10,999 nt of DNA from Myxococcales bacterium (lineage in GTDB: Bacteria; Myxococcota; Myxococcia; Myxococcales; Myxococcaceae), in NCBI GenBank assembly GCA_003153055.1, contig PMBV01000535.1, forward strand, positions 1-10,999, written 5' to 3'. The first letter of the stretch is position 1. Each line of letters starts with the position of its first letter. Shown piece by piece: positions 7,523 to 10,999 of the stretch. The notes below the pieces were generated by a model. It was not told where the DNA came from. It saw only the letters and a list, made by a program, of their open reading frames with translations, and did no database searches. Both the position numbers and the translations under genes were made by a program.

Positions 7523-7586
7523 TGCCCGTACCCGTACCCGTCCCCGAGGAGGCCGAGGCCGCACCCGCACCCGGTACCGCTCCCGG
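7523..7586 (-). repeat. GC-rich hexanucleotide-like repeat block, right arm (inverted)
   Basis: CCCGTACCCGTACCCGT and CCGCACCCGCACCCGG units. Its reverse complement aligns with the block at 7356-7415: both have GGTACC- or GGGACC-like units, then CCGGGTGCGG, then CGGGGAC, then repeated GGGNAC. The two blocks are separated by about 107 bp, so the DNA could fold back, and similar peptides are encoded on opposite strands. Confidence 0.65.
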
Positions 7587-7978
7587 CTGTTGAGCTCTCG
7601 AATCCATTCTTCCTTCCAAACTCCCGCGCCACGAGTCGAGCGGCTGACCGGTGACGCCTCACGCCCACGTCTGCACCAACATCGACAATCCGTATGCACG
7701 AATGAACTGCTCATATATGCATGACGGATGGTCAATATCTGCATCGAAATCAGCCATTCGACCCAACTGACTTCGCTCCACCAGCTTCTCTGCCCACTCC
7801 GCGCTCAATAGACCAAGAGCCATGCTTCGGCCATATCTCATAGGAAGAGGCCGCGACCTGGACCGCGCGTCCAACCCTCGAGCAAGCCACGCACGGACTT
7901 AAGTCTGCATTCAATACGACATGTCATCTGCATCAAGAACGAGACCCGATGCAGACCTGTCGCCTCACTCCGGAGCGG
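7587..7978. other. AT-richer intergenic stretch
   Basis: Outside the doubtful ORF this part holds no gene. It contains an inverted pair GTCTGCAT (7903-7910) and ATGCAGAC (7949-7956) with a related TCTGCAT copy at 7927-7933, and the 8-bp palindrome GACATGTC at 7918-7925. All lie just beyond the 3' end of the minus-strand regulator gene. Base composition departs from the rest of the window, which suggests acquired or decayed DNA. Confidence 0.4.
7659..7874 (-). pseudogene. Doubtful 71-codon ORF or gene remnant in AT-richer DNA
   Basis: A minus-strand frame of 71 codons from a TTG at 7874, or 60 from an ATG within it (MRYGRSMALGLL). The C-terminal half (SAEWAEKLVERSQLGRMADF, then DIDHPSCIYEQFIRAYGLSM) has a balanced, protein-like composition and its DNA is visibly richer in A/T than the genes around it. 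Neither start has a ribosome binding site, the frame is closed by TAA shortly upstream, and no family is recognised. This fits the 3' end of a foreign gene that lost its 5' part, but a chance ORF is equally possible. Confidence 0.3.
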
Positions 7979-9106
7979 TCACTTCCCGCTGGGGACCAGC
8001 ACGTGACCCGACTCGGCCGTCTGGTAGCCTCCGAGGCTGTCCAGCTCGCGGCGGAAGCTGCTGCTCCCCAGCTCGTCGATCAACCGCTCGACCCGAACAT
8101 CGGTCGCCAGCGCCTTGGGGAAGACCAGGTCGAAGCGCTCGGCGCTCAGCGGAATGAAGTCGAGCCCCCAGGCGAGCGCGACGCTCTCGATGGCCACACC
8201 GACGTCGGCGGCCCCCATGGCTACGGCCTGGGCGACCTCGAGGTGACCTCGCGCCACCAGTGGTGGAGGCCGCGACAACGAAGGCCCCGACGCCTTGAGG
8301 AGCTGCTCGAGGAGCTTGGTGGCGCCAGCGCCCGGCTCTCGCTGCACCAGCCTGACGCGAGGCCGGAGCACGTCCTCCACGGTTCGAAACTGGAGCGGAT
8401 TGCCCTTGGCGACGACGAGCCCCTGCTCCCACGAAGCGAAGTTGACCACCAACATGGGGCGTTGGGCGAACCGACGCTGCACGAGGGGCAGGTTGAATCG
8501 GCCCGAGCGCGCGTCGCGAAGGTGGATACCCGCCAGGTGCACCTCTCCCCGGTCGAGGGCGTCGAGCGCCTGCCCGCTGCTCCCGTGAAGCCACGTCATC
8601 GCTACGCGCCGGGGCGACAACGCGAGCCTGGCGGTCAAGAGCCCGAGCGCAGGCGCACACCCCATCACCACCAGTCGCTGGGCAGCAGCCTCGAGGTCTC
8701 CGACCAGCTCGACCTCGACCTTGGAGCCGGTGACCTGCGTCACCACCCCATCGGCGGCTTGCATCCCTTCAGACCCCCGGCCATCCAGGGGGCGCGCGAC
8801 CCAACCTCCGCGGTGTGAGGACAACAGCACCCTCTGGTTCGGCTCGGGGGCACAGGTGTGGGCCGACCGCGCCACGAGCCGGGGCTGAGCCTCGGGTTGC
8901 ACGAAGAGCCCTTCGACCTGGCAGCCCAGGGCCCTCGCCAGCCGGAGCGCGACATCGGTGCGGGGCACCGCGCGGCCTGCCTCGAGCGCCGAGAGAGCCT
9001 GCCGCGAAATGCCCACCAGCGATGCGAGGCGGCCCTGGCTCATGCCCACGGCTTGGCGAACGGCCCGCACCTTCGAGACCAGCGCGGGCTCGGATTTCTG
9101 GCTCAT
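7979..9106 (-). CDS. HTH (XRE-type) regulator fused to a periplasmic-binding-like domain
   Basis: A 375-residue cytoplasmic one-component regulator. Residues 10-65 form a Cro/C1-type helix-turn-helix (MSQGRLASLVGISRQALSAL, then EAGRAVPRTDVALRLARALG). Residues from about 140 to 350 form a substrate-binding fold of the PBP_like type, related to molybdate-binding proteins (COG1910 type) and found at the C-terminus of MoeA-like and HTH proteins. Visible blocks are LVVMGCAPALGLLTARL, GSSGQALDALDRGEVHLAG, QREPGAGATKLLEQLL and MGAADVGVAIESVALAWGLD. The ligand is probably a small oxyanion such as molybdate by family, but this is not proven. There is no signal peptide, as expected for an intracellular sensor. 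It lies 35 nt downstream of the LysR gene on the same strand and is likely co-transcribed. No clear Shine-Dalgarno precedes its ATG, so translational coupling is possible. No molybdate transport or cofactor genes are in the window. Confidence 0.85.
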   Translation of the reverse strand: MSQKSEPALVSKVRAVRQAVGMSQGRLASLVGISRQALSALEAGRAVPRTDVALRLARALGCQVEGLFVQPEAQPRLVARSAHTCAPEPNQRVLLSSHRGGWVARPLDGRGSEGMQAADGVVTQVTGSKVEVELVGDLEAAAQRLVVMGCAPALGLLTARLALSPRRVAMTWLHGSSGQALDALDRGEVHLAGIHLRDARSGRFNLPLVQRRFAQRPMLVVNFASWEQGLVVAKGNPLQFRTVEDVLRPRVRLVQREPGAGATKLLEQLLKASGPSLSRPPPLVARGHLEVAQAVAMGAADVGVAIESVALAWGLDFIPLSAERFDLVFPKALATDVRVERLIDELGSSSFRRELDSLGGYQTAESGHVLVPSGK

Positions 9107-9141
9107 GGAAAGAGGGCTTTACACCGGCGAGCGCCCACCCG

Positions 9142-10017
9142 TCACGTTCGGCGGGGCGCGACCTCGAGGGCGGCGCGTACCAGCGGGTTCTCTCCTCCTC
9201 GTCGCCAGACGGCGTAGATGGGGAAGCTGGCCACCGGCCGCTCGAGCTTCTGGGCGACTACGCCGGCCCCGCGGGGACCCGTCTCGGAGAGCGACGGCAC
9301 CAGCGAGAACCCCAGGCCAGCGGCGACGAACCCGAGAATGGTGTCTGACGAGTCGGCCCAGAAGGCCTCGCGGGGAACGACGCCGTGCTGGCGGAGGGCC
9401 TCGAGCTGCAGCTCCTTGGCCGTGCGATCGGCGTGGTAGGCGATGAACGGCACGGTGGCGAGCGCCGGGAGCGACAGCCGCCCTCGCTGCCCAAAGGGGC
9501 CATTGGCTGGGGCGACGATCCACCCTTCGGCGCGGGCCAGCTCCTGAACCGCGAGATCCGGCGGCACCTCGGGGAGCCAGTCGACGAGCAGCTCGGTCTC
9601 GCCCGAGCGCAACAGCTCGAGGTCTGCCGTGCGCATCTCGGCCAGCGCCACCGTGATGTCTGGGCGCTTGGCCTGGAGACGGAGGAGCCACTGCGGCATC
9701 AGGTGCCGCAAGAGGTGCCCCGCCGCGTGGATCCGCAGTCGACCGCCGACCAGGGCCCCCTTCACCTTGCCCTCGATGGTCGAGAGCTGCTCGTAGAAGG
9801 GAGCGATGGCGTCGTAGAGCAGCTGCCCACGAGCCGTGAGCACCACCTTGTCCTTGCCGGCGCGCTCGAAGAGCTTCACCCCCAGCTCGACCTCGAGCCG
9901 GCGCACTTGCTGGTGCACGCCCGGCTGGGTGATGGGGTACGGAAACGCGCGCGCCGCTCGGGCATAGCCCTGGGTGCGCGCCACCCAATAGAAGCCCTCG
10001 ATGCGCTGCAGGTTGAT
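9142..10017 (-). CDS. LysR-family transcriptional regulator, apparent ATC start
   Basis: A 291-residue LysR-type regulator: N-terminal winged HTH (NLQRIEGFYWVARTQGYARA, then ARAFPYPITQPGVHQQVRRL, LGVKLFERAGK) over residues 2-60 and a C-terminal effector-binding domain with LRIHAAGHLLRHLMPQWLLR, ELLVDWLPEVPPDLAV and FVAAGLGFSLVPSL. The effector is unknown. The start is unusual. The HTH needs the codons back to N2, but between the in-frame TGA (10021-10023) and the GTG at 9984 the only possible initiators are ATC (10015-10017) and CTG (10009-10011). GGAGG at 10026-10030 is 8 nt from the ATC, the ideal distance. Starting at the GTG would remove 11 residues of the HTH. A nearby GTG (10022-10024) is in another frame and too close to the GGAGG. 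Probably first gene of a two-regulator operon, divergent from the phosphatase-like gene. Confidence 0.88.
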   Translation of the reverse strand: MNLQRIEGFYWVARTQGYARAARAFPYPITQPGVHQQVRRLEVELGVKLFERAGKDKVVLTARGQLLYDAIAPFYEQLSTIEGKVKGALVGGRLRIHAAGHLLRHLMPQWLLRLQAKRPDITVALAEMRTADLELLRSGETELLVDWLPEVPPDLAVQELARAEGWIVAPANGPFGQRGRLSLPALATVPFIAYHADRTAKELQLEALRQHGVVPREAFWADSSDTILGFVAAGLGFSLVPSLSETGPRGAGVVAQKLERPVASFPIYAVWRRGGENPLVRAALEVAPRRT

Positions 10018-10025
10018 CGCTCACC

Positions 10026-10030
10026 CCTCC
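10026..10030 (-). promoter_or_regulatory. Ribosome binding site of the LysR gene
   Basis: GGAGG on the minus strand (plus-strand CCTCC), 8 nt before the ATC that begins the LysR reading frame. This is the main argument for initiation at a non-standard codon, or for a substituted ATG, at 10015-10017. Confidence 0.6.
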
Positions 10031-10143
10031 GGTGGAGCCGATGATACCGGGTTCACCGCACGAATCTCGTCAGCAAATCAGGCCGTTACTAACTTCTGAG
10101 CCGACCCACGAATCGCGATCGGCCTCCCCTGGTTCAAACCGGC

Positions 10144-10578
10144 ATGTCTTCCATCAGTCGTTTCCGTGAAGAGACCCCGCTCCTCTCGACCGCCGGTCAG
10201 CCCACCGCCGAGCACTTCGACTGGCTCAAGGCCGAAGGCTACGAGGCCATCATCAACATCTCGACCCCGACGGCGAAGAACTTCGTCTCCGACGAGCCGC
10301 GCTTGGTGATGGAGAAGGGCATGGCCTACGTGCACGTGCCAGTGGACTGCTCGGCGCTGGCCCCCGACCACTATCGGCTGGTGAGCGGTGTCCTCAAGTC
10401 GGTGGCGGGCAAGAAGGTGCTCCTCCACTGCGCCGGCAACGTCAAGGCCTCGGCCTTTGCCCACATCTTCCGGGTGAAGGAACTGGGCCACGACCCCGAG
10501 GCACTGCGCACCGAGCTGCGCCAGCGAGAATGGCACGAGCCCAAGTGGTACAATTACTTCGACGCACTGGGCGCCTAG
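10144..10578 (+). CDS. DUF442-like protein tyrosine phosphatase-like protein
   Basis: A 144-residue cytoplasmic protein with the fold signature of the beta-lactamase-hydrolase-like/DUF442 branch of cysteine phosphatases: [20 protein letters not shown] (13-32), YEAIINIS (33-40), [16 protein letters not shown] (62-77) and the P-loop [14 protein letters not shown] (92-105). The nucleophile would be Cys96. In relatives I recall, the loop reads HC(R/A)SGxR or HCAANxR, with Arg five residues after the Cys; here that position is Lys101. Since this Arg binds the phosphate, activity may be reduced or the protein may be a binding pseudo-phosphatase. The start at 10144 gives the usual short N-terminus; no strong Shine-Dalgarno is seen. 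It is divergent from the LysR gene (126 bp between the two starts) and followed after 31 nt by a small gene, probably its operon partner. Confidence 0.82.
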   Translation: MSSISRFREETPLLSTAGQPTAEHFDWLKAEGYEAIINISTPTAKNFVSDEPRLVMEKGMAYVHVPVDCSALAPDHYRLVSGVLKSVAGKKVLLHCAGNVKASAFAHIFRVKELGHDPEALRTELRQREWHEPKWYNYFDALGA

Positions 10579-10609
10579 CGAGCACACCGCCGAACCAAGG
10601 AGCCACATC

Positions 10610-10774
10610 ATGAAGCGAGAAATCACCGTCAAGGAATTCGTCGCCGACCTCTTGAAGCGAATCGATCAGGCCAAGACCATCGACTGCTGCAAGACCGAGC
10701 TGAAGAACTTCGCCGAGCTCGCCAGCGCCAAGATGCCGAACGAGAAAATCACCGTGGAGTGGAAAGACGCCTGA
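10610..10774 (+). CDS. Small 54-residue protein, function unknown
   Basis: A 54-codon ORF from ATG 10610 to TGA 10774 encoding [20 protein letters not shown] and onward, ending ITVEWKDA. It has an excellent ribosome binding site, AAGGAG at 10597-10602, 7 nt before the ATG, and charged, protein-like composition. It is soluble, with no membrane segment; helices are likely around residues 7-22 and 28-42, and there is a vicinal Cys26-Cys27 pair in TIDCCKTE that could bind metal or form a redox site. It lies 31 nt after the phosphatase-like gene on the same strand, so the two are probably one transcript. I do not recognise a family. Confidence 0.7.
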   Translation: MKREITVKEFVADLLKRIDQAKTIDCCKTELKNFAELASAKMPNEKITVEWKDA

Positions 10775-10775
10775 T

Positions 10776-10792
10776 CTGCTCGTTCGTTCAGT
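10776..10792 (+). promoter_or_regulatory. Possible LexA box before uvrA
   Basis: CTGCTCGTTCGTTCAGT matches 15 of 17 positions of the Myxococcus xanthus LexA box as I recall it (CTRHAMRYBYGTTCAGS); the mismatches are T at position 5 and T at position 17. It abuts the TATAAT at 10792, a position where a repressor would block RNA polymerase. The consensus is from memory and unverified. The site overlaps the end of the small-protein gene's downstream sequence only, not a coding region. Confidence 0.5.
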
Positions 10793-10797
10793 ATAAT
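10792..10797 (+). promoter_or_regulatory. uvrA promoter, -10 element
   Basis: A perfect TATAAT in GC-rich DNA, 57 bp before the uvrA ATG. No convincing -35 hexamer lies 16-18 nt upstream, so the -10 may be helped by an activator or the promoter may be weak until derepressed. Confidence 0.6.
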
Positions 10798-10853
10798 GCC
10801 TGGGCGCGTGGCCTGCCGCCGCGCTAGACAAAGGCCTCGCCCCAAGGCAACCC

Positions 10854-10999
10854 ATGGCTGAACCAGAATCCATTTCCGTACGAGGCGCCCGAGAGCACAA
10901 CCTCAAGGGCGTCACCACCGACATTCCCAAGAAGAAGCTGGTCGTCTTCACGGGGGTCTCGGGCTCCGGCAAGTCATCGCTGGCCTTCGACACGCTGTA
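10854..10999 (+). CDS. uvrA: UvrA, excinuclease ABC subunit A, 5' end only
   Basis: The first 48 codons of UvrA, the ATP-dependent damage-recognition subunit of nucleotide excision repair; the remaining roughly 900 residues lie outside the window. The N-terminus [20 protein letters not shown], followed by [20 protein letters not shown], is diagnostic. It contains the first Walker [10 protein letters not shown], at about residues 34-42. The ATG at 10854 follows AAGG by 6 nt and gives the standard short N-terminus. It appears to have its own promoter (TATAAT at 10792) and a possible LexA site, separate from the phosphatase and small-protein pair upstream. Confidence 0.96.
   Translation, partial: MAEPESISVRGAREHNLKGVTTDIPKKKLVVFTGVSGSGKSSLAFDTL

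Noticed and set aside
7903..7956. GTCTGCAT / ATGCAGAC inverted pair as an attachment site or operator
   Set aside because: It is only 8 bp with a 38-bp spacer and lies at the 3' side of the neighbouring gene; too weak to name.
7949..8818. Plus-strand frame of 289 codons opposite the HTH-PBP regulator
   Set aside because: It is the antisense of a strongly supported gene and has no domain of its own.
9119..10024. Minus-strand frame starting GTG at 10024 in another phase of the LysR gene
   Set aside because: It encodes an Arg/Ala/Gly-rich sequence without homology; the GTG is only 1 nt from the GGAGG, while the LysR frame is unmistakable.

Overview
The window reads as chromosomal DNA of a high-GC deltaproteobacterium, most likely a myxobacterium (Myxococcota). 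Pointers are the strong G/C bias at third codon positions, the MXAN_0977-type di-heme enzyme genes with their MbnP-like partner, several secreted lipoproteins in one operon, and a sequence in front of uvrA that resembles, from memory, the LexA box reported for Myxococcus xanthus. Genus cannot be fixed from the sequence.

Layout. Positions 1-656: 3' end of an acyl-CoA synthetase. Positions 655-816: a long, nearly perfect palindrome filling the gap to a convergent lipocalin-like gene (820-1251, minus). Positions 1406-5326: a tight four-gene plus-strand operon encoding an MbnP-like WxW protein, two tandem MauG/MbnH-like di-heme enzymes and an unrecognised lipoprotein. The genes are 2 nt apart or overlap as ATGA. 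Positions 5327-5791: no convincing gene. Positions 5792-7318: a HerA-like ATPase of the DUF853/YjgR family. Positions 7319-7978: non-coding or degenerate DNA with two inverted blocks of GC-rich simple repeats and an AT-richer stretch holding a doubtful short minus-strand ORF. Positions 7979-10017 (minus): a LysR regulator followed by an HTH plus periplasmic-binding-like one-component regulator. The LysR gene appears to start at ATC. Positions 10144-10774 (plus): a DUF442-like phosphatase with Lys at the expected active-site Arg, and a 54-residue protein. From 10854: the start of uvrA, preceded by a TATAAT -10 and a possible LexA box.

How the genes may work together. The central operon is an expanded version of the 'metallo-mystery pair'. 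In the studied methanotroph pair, MbnH (di-heme) oxidises a Trp of MbnP to kynurenine, creating a copper site. Here there are two divergent di-heme enzymes for one WxW protein plus a fourth lipoprotein, so the system may have two enzyme-substrate pairs or a two-step modification. The two regulators are probably co-transcribed and lie divergent to the phosphatase-like gene; their targets are unknown. The other genes look like ordinary chromosomal housekeeping or accessory genes. No CRISPR array, tRNA, rRNA or transposase was seen.
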